From positions 1-49,295 of the forward strand of contig CAKPRX010000004.1 of NCBI GenBank assembly GCA_934183135.1: 49,295 nt of DNA. The letters run 5' to 3'. Position numbers and translations under genes: made by a program. The DNA is from an uncultured Prevotella sp. (GTDB lineage: Bacteria; Bacteroidota; Bacteroidia; Bacteroidales; Bacteroidaceae). Positions 9,328-17,540 of the stretch are shown here, in pieces. Numbering within the stretch: position 1 is the stretch's first letter; every line of letters starts with the position of its first letter. Under the pieces are notes generated by a model that did not search any database, was not told the DNA's origin, and saw nothing but the letters and a program-made list of their open reading frames with translations.

Positions 9328-10677
9328 TCAGGCAGCAGCCAACTTGCGGCGCAGGCGGGCATACACGAAGAGGTAGCCAGGTACCAGGAAGAGGTCGGCA
9401 GCCACCCAGGCCAGCGGGTCGCCAAAACATACGCCTAAGAAGTGGAAGGTGGGCACCAGCCAGAGGCTCACGCCGCTGCGCGCTATCATCTCCATCACGC
9501 CACTCATCATGCTCAGGTTGCTGTAGCCCATTCCCTGGATAGAATAGCGGAAGATGCAGAGCACACCGAGTATCGGGTAGAAGTAGTTGTTGATGCGCAT
9601 GAACAGGGCGGCATTGGTTACTATCTGGCGCTCGCCTCCGTCGACGAAGAGGGTCATCATGTCATCGGCAAAGGGGAAGATGGCGGCAAAGGTGAGTACC
9701 GAGTACACCAGCATGATGCACAGCGAGGCCCTGATGCCCTGGGCTATACGGCGGGGCTGGCGTGCGCCCACGTTTTGCCCGCAGTAAGTGGCCATGGCCA
9801 CACCGATATTCTCGAACACACAGGTAAACAGGTACTTGATACGCATAGACGCGGTAAAGGCCGCCACATACGTGGTGCCCAGGGCGTTGTTGGCGCTCTG
9901 CAGCATGATGATGCCTATGCCCGTAATGGAGAACTGCAGGCCCATGGGGACACCACTGTTGAGCAGGTGGCCCGTCATGTTGTCGTGATACTCCCACTCG
10001 GCGCCCGTGGGGATGAGTATCTGTAGCCTGCGGCGTATGTACAGCCAGCACAGGGTGGCCGAGAAAGCCTGCGAGAGCATGGTGGCTATGCCCGCGCCCT
10101 CGACGCCCATGCCCATCCACAGGATGAGCACCACATCGAGTACTATGTTGAGCATGGAGGAGGCTATGAGGAAGTAGAAGGGCTGCCGCGAGTTGCCCAG
10201 GGCCCTTATGAACCCCGACAAGAGGTTGTAGGCGATGGTAAAGGGGATGGTCAGAAAGGTAAGGAGCAGGAATATGTACGCATCGTCAAAGATGTCGGCC
10301 GGGGTGTTGACCACCCGCAGGATGCGGGCACAGAAGATGGAGGTGAGCACCGTGATGACCACCGCCATGACGGCCCCTATGCGCAGCGAGTTGGCCACGT
10401 AGGCGCGCATCTTGGAGAAATTTTTGGCCCCGAATGTCTGGGCCACCGGGATGGCAAACCCGGCGCACGAGCCGTTGCAGAACCCCATGATAAGAAAGGT
10501 GATAGACGAGCTGGCGCCCACGGCGGCCAGCGCATTGACGCCCACCCAGCGGCCCACGATGGCCGCGTCGATGACCAGGTACATCTGCTGAAGGATATAC
10601 CCGAAGATGAGGGGGAGGGCGAACTTCAGGATGCCCCGGGCGGGCGATCCCACTGTCATGTCGTTAATGTTACCCAT
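9328..10677 (-). CDS. MATE-family multidrug/Na+ efflux transporter
   Basis: This 449-aa inner-membrane protein has about twelve transmembrane helices and belongs to the MATE/MatE superfamily of cation-coupled exporters. Family hallmarks include the start MGNINDMTVGSPARGILKF, the first helix with IFGYILQQMYLVIDAAIVGRW, and the second-half repeat beginning near NSGVPMGLQFSITGIG. The start at 10677 (MGNIND) is preferred over 10746 because the extra 23 residues do not resemble family N-termini. It is convergent with the YczE-like gene. The next gene on the same strand ends 152 bp upstream, so it probably has its own promoter, though no good -7 box was found. The substrate is unknown. Confidence 0.9.
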   Translation of the reverse strand: MGNINDMTVGSPARGILKFALPLIFGYILQQMYLVIDAAIVGRWVGVNALAAVGASSSITFLIMGFCNGSCAGFAIPVAQTFGAKNFSKMRAYVANSLRIGAVMAVVITVLTSIFCARILRVVNTPADIFDDAYIFLLLTFLTIPFTIAYNLLSGFIRALGNSRQPFYFLIASSMLNIVLDVVLILWMGMGVEGAGIATMLSQAFSATLCWLYIRRRLQILIPTGAEWEYHDNMTGHLLNSGVPMGLQFSITGIGIIMLQSANNALGTTYVAAFTASMRIKYLFTCVFENIGVAMATYCGQNVGARQPRRIAQGIRASLCIMLVYSVLTFAAIFPFADDMMTLFVDGGERQIVTNAALFMRINNYFYPILGVLCIFRYSIQGMGYSNLSMMSGVMEMIARSGVSLWLVPTFHFLGVCFGDPLAWVAADLFLVPGYLFVYARLRRKLAAA

Positions 10678-10829
10678 ATCTATGAAAACTATCTTTCTGT
10701 TATATACCGTGACGGCCAGGACCCAGAGCGCCTCGGCGGCACCCATCGGCGGCCTGTGGCTACATACGATGACGGCGGATGTGCGTGCCTAATCGCCGGA
10801 TGGCCGTCCTAAAGCCGTGTACCGCCGTC

Positions 10830-11231
10830 CTAAACCTTAGGATGGAGCCGGTGGCGTATGGCAGCCATCTTGCGATGGCGGTCCATCGAGTAGGTGGTGC
10901 CATGGGCCTCTACGTAGTCGTAGAGCCAGTAGGCGCGCTCATAGAGCAGCGTACAGAGGGGAGCCTGGCTGTAGCCGGCCTCAGCGTAGAGCAGCTCGGC
11001 CAGCATGGCCAGGCGCTCCAGGCGCTCGCTGTCGGGCCACTCACGGGCGGCATACACGAGGGTGTCGTCGGTAGACAGCCGGGCGAGCACATCGTAGGGG
11101 CCCACGTACTGGCGGTACAGGTCGCGCAGCTCGTGCTCGCGCCGCGGGCCGTCGTGGCGTTTCTCCAAGAAGTTGGCCAGTGCCTTGCCAAACTCCTCAA
11201 TAATCCTCAGATAATAGTCGCGTTGTAGCAT
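10830..11231 (-). CDS. Small conserved hypothetical protein, DUF6483-like
   Basis: This 133-aa, helix-rich soluble protein begins MLQRDYYLRIIEEFGKALANF. That N-terminus resembles the DUF6483 pattern (start, acidic/Arg, DY, then an amphipathic helix), but the match is from memory and weak. It lies 12 bp downstream of the SF1 helicase gene on the same strand, so both are almost certainly one transcript. A small hairpin (TCCTAA, ACC, TTAGGA at 10828-10842) overlaps its stop codon. No signal peptide, membrane helix or catalytic motif is visible. Its function is unknown, and the only clue is co-expression with a nucleic-acid helicase. Confidence 0.7.
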   Translation of the reverse strand: MLQRDYYLRIIEEFGKALANFLEKRHDGPRREHELRDLYRQYVGPYDVLARLSTDDTLVYAAREWPDSERLERLAMLAELLYAEAGYSQAPLCTLLYERAYWLYDYVEAHGTTYSMDRHRKMAAIRHRLHPKV

Positions 11232-11243
11232 ATCGTCAGTGTG

Positions 11244-13166
11244 TTACTCGTTGTCATGGCCCTTGATGTCCTGGATGTACTGCCACAGCTGCTGGTAGAA
11301 GGGGTGGCGCGTCAGCGTGTCGGCGCTGCCCAGGATGATGAGCTTCATGCGCGCCCGGGTGATGGCCACGTTCATGCGGCGCAGGTCGCGCAGGAAACCT
11401 ATCTGCCCCTCGTCGTTGGAGCGTACCAGGGAGATGAGGATGATGTCGCGCTCCTGTCCCTGGAACCCGTCTACGGTGTTAACGCTTATCAGCCGGCGGT
11501 AGGGCTTGAAGAACGGGCGTGCCCGCAGCAGCTGCCGCAGGTACTGCACCTGTGCCCGGTAGGGCGAGATGATGCCCACGTCGATACGCTCGTCTATCAT
11601 GCGCTGGCCGCCCACCTTGTTAATATAGTCCTGGAGCACATCGAGGGTATAGCGGGCCTCGCCCTTGTTGATGCGGCCAAAGCTGTCGCCCACGAACTGC
11701 TCGCGAAACACGGTACCGGCATCTTCACCCTCGATGGGCTTGTCGGGCACTATCCAGTCTATGGGGTTGTCGTAATCCAGGATGCCGCGGTGACTCACCT
11801 GGGGTGCCGACTGCACCTGTCCGTGGTAGAACCAGTTGCTCGAGAAGCGCATAATCTGCTCGTTCATACGGTACTGCACGCGCAGCAGGCTCACCGCCTC
11901 GGGGTGGTTGGCCACGATGCGCTCCATGAGCGTGGTGCCCAGTCCGCCCCTGAGCGCCGTAAGACTCTTGACCGTGGGGGGCAGCTGGCAGTGGTCGCCG
12001 GCCAGGACAATGCGGCTCACCCGGCGGGCCGGTATCCAGCAGGCAGCCTCCAGGGCCTGAGCGGCCTCGTCTATGAAGAGCGTGCCAAACTTCTGGCCCT
12101 CCATGACGCGGCTGGCCGAGCCGGCCAGGGTCGAGGCGATGACCCGGGCCTCGCCGAAGAGCGTGCTGTTGATGCGCAGCTCTATCTCCGTGGCCCGCTC
12201 ACGCAGCCGTTCTATCTTCTGGTGGTAGCCGTCGGTACGGCGGCGCTGGCCGCGCAGCTGGCGGATGGCCTTGCGGATGGCCCAGAGCTGCGGGTAGTCG
12301 GGGTGCGACTCGAACCGCCGCTCGTAGGTAAAGGCCAGCATCTTGTCATTGACCCTCGTGGGGTTGCCTATGCGCAGCACGGGCACGCCCCTGTCTACCA
12401 GCTTCTCGGCTATCCAGTCTACGGCCATATTGCTCTGGGCACATACCAGCACCTGGCTTTCTCGCCTGAGCACCTCGTAGATGGCCTCTACCAGGGTGGT
12501 GGTCTTGCCCGTTCCGGGAGGGCCGTGTACCACCATGACGTCCTTGGCCCAGAGCACCTCGTTGACAGCCTGCTGCTGGGTGGCGTTGAGCCACGGCAGA
12601 CTGATGGGCTCGAAACTGAAGCGGGCGGGCCGCATGGTGCTGTACACCAGGTCGCGCAGGTAGGCGAGCCTGTTGCCGCGGGCCGCGATGACCCTGTCGA
12701 GCGCCTCGAACATGAGCCGGTAACTGGTCTCGTCAAAGAAGAGCTGTACACCCACCTGGGCCGTAGCCGTGAGCAGCGCGCTCACCCGGCCGTTGTCGGG
12801 CAGGGTTACCACCATGCGGTCGCCATCGACATAGCTTACCGTGCCGGTCATGTCCAGATAGTGTAGCTGCGCGGGGGCACCGTCGGCACCCTGGGCCATG
12901 GTGAAGAACACCACCGGGCGGCCGTACTCGAAGCTGTGCTCTATCTCGGTGCCGGCCGTGCGGTACACCTCGACGGCCAGCTGGTTGAGCGAGTTGTAGA
13001 AGGTGGTGCCCACCCGCAGGGGGAACCACGCATCGCCGCGCCTGACCAGCCGGGCCATTCCACGGGCCTCGGTCTGCCGGCGAAAACTCTCTTTCTCCTC
13101 CTCGTACTCGGCCCGCAGCAAGAGCCGCTGCTGCTGGAGTGACTGTATAGGTGATAACTGGGTCAT
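11244..13166 (-). CDS. Superfamily 1 DNA/RNA helicase (IGHMBP2/Dna2-like AAA domain protein)
   Basis: This 640-aa cytoplasmic helicase shows motif I VVHGPPGTGKTTT, motif II LFIDEAAQALEA, motif III VLAGDHCQLPPT, then YRMNEQIMRF, and motifs V/VI TVDGFQGQERDIIL and NVAITRARMKLIILG. The DEAA box, the LPPT motif and the N-terminal beta-barrel region place it with the Upf1-like SF1B helicases of the IGHMBP2/SMUBP-2 type. The start at 13166 (MTQLSPIQSL) is chosen over 13241 because a consensus -7 box lies at 13176-13183, inside the longer frame. It is followed after 12 bp by a small unknown gene. Its cellular role in Bacteroidota (R-loops, repair or RNA) is not known to me. Confidence 0.93.
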   Translation of the reverse strand: MTQLSPIQSLQQQRLLLRAEYEEEKESFRRQTEARGMARLVRRGDAWFPLRVGTTFYNSLNQLAVEVYRTAGTEIEHSFEYGRPVVFFTMAQGADGAPAQLHYLDMTGTVSYVDGDRMVVTLPDNGRVSALLTATAQVGVQLFFDETSYRLMFEALDRVIAARGNRLAYLRDLVYSTMRPARFSFEPISLPWLNATQQQAVNEVLWAKDVMVVHGPPGTGKTTTLVEAIYEVLRRESQVLVCAQSNMAVDWIAEKLVDRGVPVLRIGNPTRVNDKMLAFTYERRFESHPDYPQLWAIRKAIRQLRGQRRRTDGYHQKIERLRERATEIELRINSTLFGEARVIASTLAGSASRVMEGQKFGTLFIDEAAQALEAACWIPARRVSRIVLAGDHCQLPPTVKSLTALRGGLGTTLMERIVANHPEAVSLLRVQYRMNEQIMRFSSNWFYHGQVQSAPQVSHRGILDYDNPIDWIVPDKPIEGEDAGTVFREQFVGDSFGRINKGEARYTLDVLQDYINKVGGQRMIDERIDVGIISPYRAQVQYLRQLLRARPFFKPYRRLISVNTVDGFQGQERDIILISLVRSNDEGQIGFLRDLRRMNVAITRARMKLIILGSADTLTRHPFYQQLWQYIQDIKGHDNE

Positions 13167-13175
13167 ATACAGGTG

Positions 13176-13183
13176 CAAAATTA
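13176..13183 (-). promoter_or_regulatory. -7 promoter box of the SF1 helicase operon
   Basis: On the minus strand TAATTTTG fits TAnnTTTG and ends 10 bp before the ATG at 13166, implying a leader of only a few bases. No clear -33 TTG is present at standard spacing. Confidence 0.5.
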
Positions 13184-13279
13184 CAAATAACGGTTGTAAT
13201 AAGCCCCGTGGCGATACCTTATTTTGGGCGGATGCCTGCATTTTTCCCTTTTTTAAGCCTTATTGTCAAAATAAAAGTG

Positions 13280-13287
13280 TAGCTTTG
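13280..13287 (+). promoter_or_regulatory. -7 promoter box of the glycosyltransferase-ABC operon
   Basis: TAGCTTTG fits TAnnTTTG. It would place the transcript start near 13293, giving a leader of about 77 nt to ATG 13370. No TTG is found at 19-23 bp upstream. Confidence 0.5.
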
Positions 13288-13369
13288 CAAGATAGGCATG
13301 GCCCCCGAGTGGCCCGGCCTGTACAGTAAACATAAGTATAACCACCATTACAGACCACGACAACAGCCA

Positions 13370-14116
13370 ATGGTACCCAAGAAGATACATTTCTGCTGGA
13401 TGAGCGGCGACCCGTATCCGGCCAAGATACAACGGTGCATGGACTCATGGCGCCGGGTGATGCCCGAGTATGAGATAAAGCTATGGAACGCTGATAACTT
13501 TGACGTAGAGGCTGCGCCCGACTATGTGCGCGAGGCCATAGAGCAGCGCAAGTGGGCCTTTGCGGCCGACTACATACGCATGTTCGCGCTATACATGGAG
13601 GGGGGCATCTACCTGGACTCCGACGTACTGGTGCTCAAGCCCTTTGACGACCTGCTGGACCACTCTTTCTTCTCCTCGTTAGAGTATCATCCCACGCAGA
13701 TAGCCCGCGACGGGGCCATGGACATGATAGACAGCGAGGGGGTACGTGTGCGCGACGGCTACGTGTCGGGCATACAGATACAGGCCGCCGTGATGGGGGC
13801 CGAGCCTGGCTCGCAGTTTATCAAGGACGTGCTGGACTGGTATGCCGACAAGTCGTTCCTGAAACCCGACGGCTCGCTGGCCACCGATGTGCTGTCGCCC
13901 CAGATTTACGCACGTGTGGCCGAGCGGTACGGCTTCCGCTACGTGGACCGCGACCAGCTGCTCAGCGACGGCATCATGATATACCGTTCCGAAGTGTTTG
14001 CCGGCAACCGTCACGAGGTTACCCCGGCCTCGTACGCCATACACTACTGTGCCCACAGCTGGCACCCGTCGGTGGGCGAGAAGCTGCAGATGCTGTGGAA
14101 ACGACTTACCCACTAA
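13370..14116 (+). CDS. Glycosyltransferase with DXD sugar-binding motif (capsular-polysaccharide/Och1-like)
   Basis: This is a 248-aa cytoplasmic glycosyltransferase of the Gly_transf_sug (DXD) type, which transfers a sugar from a nucleotide donor onto a cell-surface glycan precursor. The family N-terminus MVPKKIHFCWMSGDPYP is clear. It is followed by WAFAADYIRMFALYMEGGIYLDSDVLV, with the DSD metal/nucleotide motif at about residues 84-86, and by a C-terminal HYCAHSW. The start at 13370 rather than 13298 is set by this family N-terminus. It lies 20 bp upstream of a GT2 gene and forms an operon with it and an ABC ATPase. The acceptor is unknown; a surface polysaccharide or LPS is likely. Confidence 0.9.
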   Translation: MVPKKIHFCWMSGDPYPAKIQRCMDSWRRVMPEYEIKLWNADNFDVEAAPDYVREAIEQRKWAFAADYIRMFALYMEGGIYLDSDVLVLKPFDDLLDHSFFSSLEYHPTQIARDGAMDMIDSEGVRVRDGYVSGIQIQAAVMGAEPGSQFIKDVLDWYADKSFLKPDGSLATDVLSPQIYARVAERYGFRYVDRDQLLSDGIMIYRSEVFAGNRHEVTPASYAIHYCAHSWHPSVGEKLQMLWKRLTH

Positions 14117-14136
14117 CCCTATAATCCCCTCTGACC

Positions 14137-14913
14137 ATGACCAACGAAGCTAAGATATCGGTAGTAATTAACACCTACAACGCCGCCCAGCACCTGGAGG
14201 AGGTGGTGAGGGCCGTAGAGCGCTTTGACGAGGTGCTGGTATGCGACATGGAGAGCACGGACGACACCGTGGCCATAGCCCGGCGCATGGGGTGCCGCGT
14301 GGTGACCTTCCCTAAGGCCAACCACAAGAGTGCAGAGCCTGCGCGCACCTTTGCCATACAGTCGGCCGCGTGGCCGTGGGTCCTGGTGGTCGACGCCGAC
14401 GAGCTCGTGACACCCCAGCTACACGACTACCTGTACCGGCGCATCGCCGAGCCCGGCTGCCCCCAAGGCCTCTACATTCCGCGTAAGGGCTACTTCATGC
14501 ACAGGCTCTTCGCCTATCCTGACTACCAGTTGCGCTTCTTTGTACGCGACGGCACCACATGGCCTCCTTATGTCCACACCTTCCCCCAGGTTCAGGGGCG
14601 TGTCGAGTACATTCCCCGCAAGCACCGCGAGCTGGCCCTGATACACCTGGCCGACGACTCGATACGTACCCGTGTGTACAAGACCAACGAATATACTGAC
14701 AACGAGGTCGAGAAGAAGCGCCACAAGCACTATGGTGCCTTCAAGTTAGTGGCCGACCCTGCCTGGCGCTTCATCCGGGCGTATCTGTTCAAGGGGGAGT
14801 GTCTCAAGGGGGTACCGGGATTTATCAATGCCTCGCTCGATGCCTATTACCGGTTTATAGCCATCGCCAAAATCATAGAGTCCAAGAACGCCCAGCGCAA
14901 GATAAAGTACTGA
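14137..14913 (+). CDS. Family 2 glycosyltransferase (WaaE/KdtX-like)
   Basis: This 258-aa GT-A fold enzyme begins KISVVINTYNAAQHLEEVV, has the nucleotide-binding CDMESTDDT segment, and carries the metal-binding VVDADELVT near residues 87-95. The later part (LYIPRKGYFMHRLF, YIPRKHRELALIHLADDSI) is typical of the LPS-core beta-glucosyltransferase WaaE/KdtX subgroup of GT2. It is second in a three-gene operon, with a 20-bp gap before it and a 7-bp gap after it. Presumably it acts at the inner membrane on LPS core or another surface glycan; the exact linkage is not predictable. Confidence 0.9.
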   Translation: MTNEAKISVVINTYNAAQHLEEVVRAVERFDEVLVCDMESTDDTVAIARRMGCRVVTFPKANHKSAEPARTFAIQSAAWPWVLVVDADELVTPQLHDYLYRRIAEPGCPQGLYIPRKGYFMHRLFAYPDYQLRFFVRDGTTWPPYVHTFPQVQGRVEYIPRKHRELALIHLADDSIRTRVYKTNEYTDNEVEKKRHKHYGAFKLVADPAWRFIRAYLFKGECLKGVPGFINASLDAYYRFIAIAKIIESKNAQRKIKY

Positions 14914-14920
14914 CACGCCC

Positions 14921-15640
14921 ATGCCGGCCACCCACCCTGTCATAGCTGCCCACCTGAGCGTGGGATATGGGCACCGCGCGGTGCTCACCGACATAAGCCT
15001 GGCCCTGGCACAGGGCACGCTGACATGCCTGATAGGCCCCAACGGCGCGGGCAAGTCTACCCTGCTGCGCACGCTGGCCGGCTATCAGCCCCCATTGGCC
15101 GGCCGCATGCTCATAGGCGGCCACAACCTGCAGACACTTACCGTGGGCGAACGGGCGCAGATGGTAAGCGTGGTACTTACAGACCGTATAGACGCGGTGG
15201 CCCTCAGCGTTACCGAGATAGTGGCCATGGGGCGCGCCCCCTACACGGGCCTGCTGGGCACCACCACCGCGGCCGACCGCCAGATGGTGGCCCAGGCACT
15301 GGAGATGGTGGGCATAAGCCACCTGGCCACGAGGCGCATAGGCACGCTGAGCGACGGCGAGCGCCAGAAGGTCATGGTGGCACGGGCACTGGCCCAGCAC
15401 ACGCCCGTCATACTGCTGGACGAGCCCACGGCCTTCCTGGACTTTCCCAGCAAGGTGGCGCTCATGCGACTGCTGAGCCATCTGGCCGCCACACAGGCCA
15501 AGACCATACTGATAAGCACACACGACCTGGAGATAGCCGCCGCCATGGCCGACCATCTCATCGAGATACACGAACATACTATCCGTAAGACTACCGCAGC
15601 CGAGGTAAGGGCGCGTATAGACCAGCTGTTGCAGCGCTAA
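14921..15640 (+). CDS. ABC transporter ATP-binding protein, FecE/BtuD-like (orphan)
   Basis: This 239-aa nucleotide-binding subunit has Walker A GPNGAGKSTLL, signature LSDGERQKVMVARAL, Walker B VILLDEPTAFLD and H-loop STHDLE. The overall sequence (YGHRAVLTDISLALAQG, then SVTEIVAMGRAPYTG) is that of the iron-siderophore/haem/cobalamin import ATPases. Normally a FecCD-type permease and a binding protein are adjacent, but neither is present within this window. Here it follows a GT2 gene by 7 bp, so it is co-transcribed with glycosyltransferases. It ends tail-to-tail with the PfkB kinase gene with a 4-bp overlap of the two stop codons (CTAA). The permease must be encoded elsewhere or the ATPase serves another transporter. 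Confidence 0.9.
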   Translation: MPATHPVIAAHLSVGYGHRAVLTDISLALAQGTLTCLIGPNGAGKSTLLRTLAGYQPPLAGRMLIGGHNLQTLTVGERAQMVSVVLTDRIDAVALSVTEIVAMGRAPYTGLLGTTTAADRQMVAQALEMVGISHLATRRIGTLSDGERQKVMVARALAQHTPVILLDEPTAFLDFPSKVALMRLLSHLAATQAKTILISTHDLEIAAAMADHLIEIHEHTIRKTTAAEVRARIDQLLQR

Positions 15641-16512
15641 CGGCGCAACAGCCGCTCTATATCGGCCATGGAGCGGTCAAAGGGGCCCGAGTGCTCCAGC
15701 TTGAGGGTACACATGGCAGCCGCCATGCGGCCGGCATCGGCATAGGTCATACCGATGGCACGGCCATAGAGGTAACCGGCAGCATAGGTGTCGCCGCAGC
15801 CCGTGGCGTCGACCACCTGGCGGGGCGCGTAGGCCGGTATGTCATAATAGGTGCCGTCGGCATAGATGACCGAGCCGTAGCTGCCCAGGGTTACCAGCAC
15901 CTCGCGCACCCCATAGCCGGCTATGGCACGGGCCGCGGCATGGGCGTCGGTCAGGCCGGTTATCACCTCCATCTCGTGCTCGTTGACCTTGAGCACATCG
16001 GTAAGCGCCAGCACCGTGCGCTTATCTTTCCAGTCTACGGGAAGCACCTGCTGCCCGTCAACCTTACGCAAAAATCCCTGTACGTCTATAGACACCCGTC
16101 CCTTGGCAGCCAGCAGCTTGATGGCCTCCATCGAGAAATCGTCGGCCAACAGCGGCCCCAGGTGAAATACACGCGCCTCCAGTGGCTCCAGCTCACCGAT
16201 GGTAAAAGGCTCAGCCTTGGCCAGCACGTGCTGAGTACGGTCGTTGGGGTTGTCGCCATAGATATTCTCGAAGAACACCGAGCGCGGGCAGTGGTGGCAC
16301 ACCAGGTTGACCCCGGCACGGCGCAGGCGCTCTATCTCGTCCATCGACTCGTCGCCCACCTTGGTAACCAGCAAGTAGTCAGCCCGCTGTGGCAACTGGC
16401 TCATGGCCCATGCGAAGTAGAAAGAGGTTCCTCCGGCCATCTCTACCGTCTGAGCAGGTGTAATGACCCTGTCGTGGGTAATATGGCCTATACAGCAAAT
16501 GTCATTCATCAT
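15637..16512 (-). CDS. PfkB-family carbohydrate/nucleoside kinase
   Basis: This protein of about 291 aa has the ribokinase/PfkB fold and phosphorylates a sugar or nucleoside with ATP. It starts MNDICCIGHITHDRV, has the substrate-binding GGTSFYFAWAMS (GG motif) near residues 28-40 and the PfkB signature VVDATGCGDTYAAGYLYG near residue 235, in which the Asp of GCGD is the catalytic base. The specific substrate is not evident. Two ATGs (16512 and 16509) are possible. The longer upstream frame to 16662 runs through a promoter-bearing repeat and is discarded. A strong TTTG-N19-TACCTTTG promoter sits at 16548-16578, giving a leader of about 30 nt. It overlaps the ABC ATPase gene by 4 bp at the 3' end. 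Confidence 0.9.
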   Translation of the reverse strand: MMNDICCIGHITHDRVITPAQTVEMAGGTSFYFAWAMSQLPQRADYLLVTKVGDESMDEIERLRRAGVNLVCHHCPRSVFFENIYGDNPNDRTQHVLAKAEPFTIGELEPLEARVFHLGPLLADDFSMEAIKLLAAKGRVSIDVQGFLRKVDGQQVLPVDWKDKRTVLALTDVLKVNEHEMEVITGLTDAHAAARAIAGYGVREVLVTLGSYGSVIYADGTYYDIPAYAPRQVVDATGCGDTYAAGYLYGRAIGMTYADAGRMAAAMCTLKLEHSGPFDRSMADIERLLRR

Positions 16513-16547
16513 CGTGTAGTAATTGTAGATATGGGGTAGCGTAGCTG

Positions 16548-16578
16548 CAAAGGTAGTGCAAGCCGAAGAGACTGCAAA
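16548..16578 (-). promoter_or_regulatory. Promoter of the PfkB kinase gene, carried in a dispersed repeat
   Basis: On the minus strand TTTG (16575-16578), a 19-bp spacer and TACCTTTG (16548-16555) give a textbook Bacteroidota sigma-ABfr promoter. The spacer is nearly the same as that of the promoters at 30989-31019 and 38951-38981. Confidence 0.8.
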
Positions 16579-16797
16579 GAAAAAGACGAAGTATTTTTCT
16601 AATTGCAGGATTGAGGCGACGCCTACCTTATTAAAAGGTAGTGCAAGCCGAGGGAAATACACGATTTAGTTGATAACTAAATCTTCAGAATCCCATTTAT
16701 TTTTATTTCCGAGGTGCAGCCCGCCTTCACGGCCACCGCCGTAAAGGTGCAAGCCGAAGAGACTGCAAAGAAAAAGACGAAGTATTTTTCTGACAAA
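16548..16797. repeat. Dispersed intergenic repeat, copy 1 (internal period about 191 bp)
   Basis: This stretch has the order A-B-A. Unit A (GTGCAAGCCGAAGA followed by TGCAAAG and GACGAAG) occurs at about 16556 and again at about 16747. Unit B between them contains a 9-bp palindrome, GATTTAGTTGATAACTAAATC with a 3-nt centre. The whole order and much of the sequence recur at 30989-31290. The first A unit carries a complete minus-strand promoter. In the second the -7 box is degenerate. Confidence 0.8.
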
Positions 16798-16864
16798 TCC
16801 CCCTAGCCTCTCTGATAGCCTGGCGAGCGCTACCCCATTCGTGGAAACCGGCCTTTTCGATCCT

Positions 16865-16910
16865 GGAAGCCGTCTTTAGCGCGCTGGGAGCCGTCTTTAG
16901 AAACGTAAAG
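16865..16910. repeat. Short intergenic repeat with doubled GAGCCGTCTTTAG-type motif, copy 1
   Basis: A 46-bp stretch matches 37038-37082 with about two differences. It contains AGCCGTCTTTAG twice, 22 bp apart, and ends AAACGTAAAG. The surrounding 16798-17029 shows no gene and no other structure I can name. Confidence 0.7.
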
Positions 16911-17029
16911 ACCGGTCTTCTCTTTTCGGGCGATGGCTGCCGGTCAGCCAGGGGCTATTCGCCGGCATCGTTTTTTAGTCCACATCCCCCCTTGGGTTAG
17001 CCAGAATCTTTCCCCTTGCTGTCGGCGGG

Positions 17030-17398
17030 TCACCGGGCCACATGACAGCCCAAGACCAGGGCGGCCATGCCGAGTACGAGGCTGGCCACGGTGTACGCGG
17101 CGGCAGAGAGCAGCCCGCCATCGCGGGCCATGAGCACGTTCTCGTTCATAAAGGTAGAAAAGGTGGTGAGCCCGCCACAGAAACCGGTAACCAACAGGGC
17201 GCGGGCCGTAGGCGACAGCACGCCGGAACCAAACAGCGTGGTGAACACGCCTATCAGAAAACAGCCTACGACATTGACCGCCAACGTGGCGTAGGGAAAC
17301 GCGGCAGCCGGAACCACCAGCGGCAGCCACCTGGCCACCAGATGGCGCAGGCCACCGCCCACAAAACTGCCCAGACATACACATAGTAACTCTTTCAT
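17030..17398 (-). CDS. crcB: Fluoride channel CrcB/FluC
   Basis: This 122-aa protein with four transmembrane helices belongs to the CrcB/Fluc family, dimeric channels that export toxic fluoride. The signature residues are visible: GSFVGGGLRHLVARW in helix 1, LAVNVVGCFLIGVF with the conserved Asn in helix 2, and GFCGGLTTFSTFMNE with the TTFST motif in helix 3. Its length is normal. The gene stands alone. The -7 box TACCTTTG ends 6 bp before the ATG, so the message is probably leaderless and there is no room for a fluoride riboswitch. Confidence 0.95.
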   Translation of the reverse strand: MKELLCVCLGSFVGGGLRHLVARWLPLVVPAAAFPYATLAVNVVGCFLIGVFTTLFGSGVLSPTARALLVTGFCGGLTTFSTFMNENVLMARDGGLLSAAAYTVASLVLGMAALVLGCHVAR

Positions 17399-17403
17399 AA
17401 CTG

Positions 17404-17435
17404 CAAAGGTACTGCTTTTAGGCCATACACACCAA
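17404..17435 (-). promoter_or_regulatory. Promoter of crcB, leaderless
   Basis: On the minus strand TTG (17433-17435), 21 bp, then TACCTTTG (17404-17411). The last G is 6 bp from the A of the ATG at 17398, so the transcript should start at or beside the start codon. Confidence 0.65.
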
Positions 17436-17469
17436 GGAACGGCCCATTAACTTTCGTATATACCCGAAA

Positions 17470-17508
17470 GGGCGCGCTGCCCGGACATGAGTGCCGGGCG
17501 GCGCGCCC
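17470..17508 (-). terminator. Strong GC-rich hairpin ending the ribose/nucleoside operon
   Basis: Fifteen-bp arms (17470-17484 and 17494-17508) pair with one G-T mismatch around a 9-nt loop, 33 bp beyond the last stop codon of the operon on the minus strand. Confidence 0.7.
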
Positions 17509-17540
17509 CGTATAGACAGGCCGAAAGGATGGCCGTGTAG

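Noticed and set aside
11241..12866. 541-codon plus-strand ORF
   Set aside because: It is antisense to the SF1 helicase, which has all helicase motifs. Long shadows are expected in GC-rich DNA.
16513..16662. N-terminal extension of the PfkB ORF, and similar peptides (such as FAVSSACTTF) readable in the other promoter repeats
   Set aside because: The shared peptide arises because the same promoter sequence, TTTG-N19-TA(C/A)CTTTG, is translated in one frame; it is upstream of the transcript start, so not coding.
17399..17540. Fluoride riboswitch upstream of crcB
   Set aside because: The promoter box ends 6 bp before the ATG, so there is no leader to hold a riboswitch. The strong hairpin there belongs to the end of the upstream operon.
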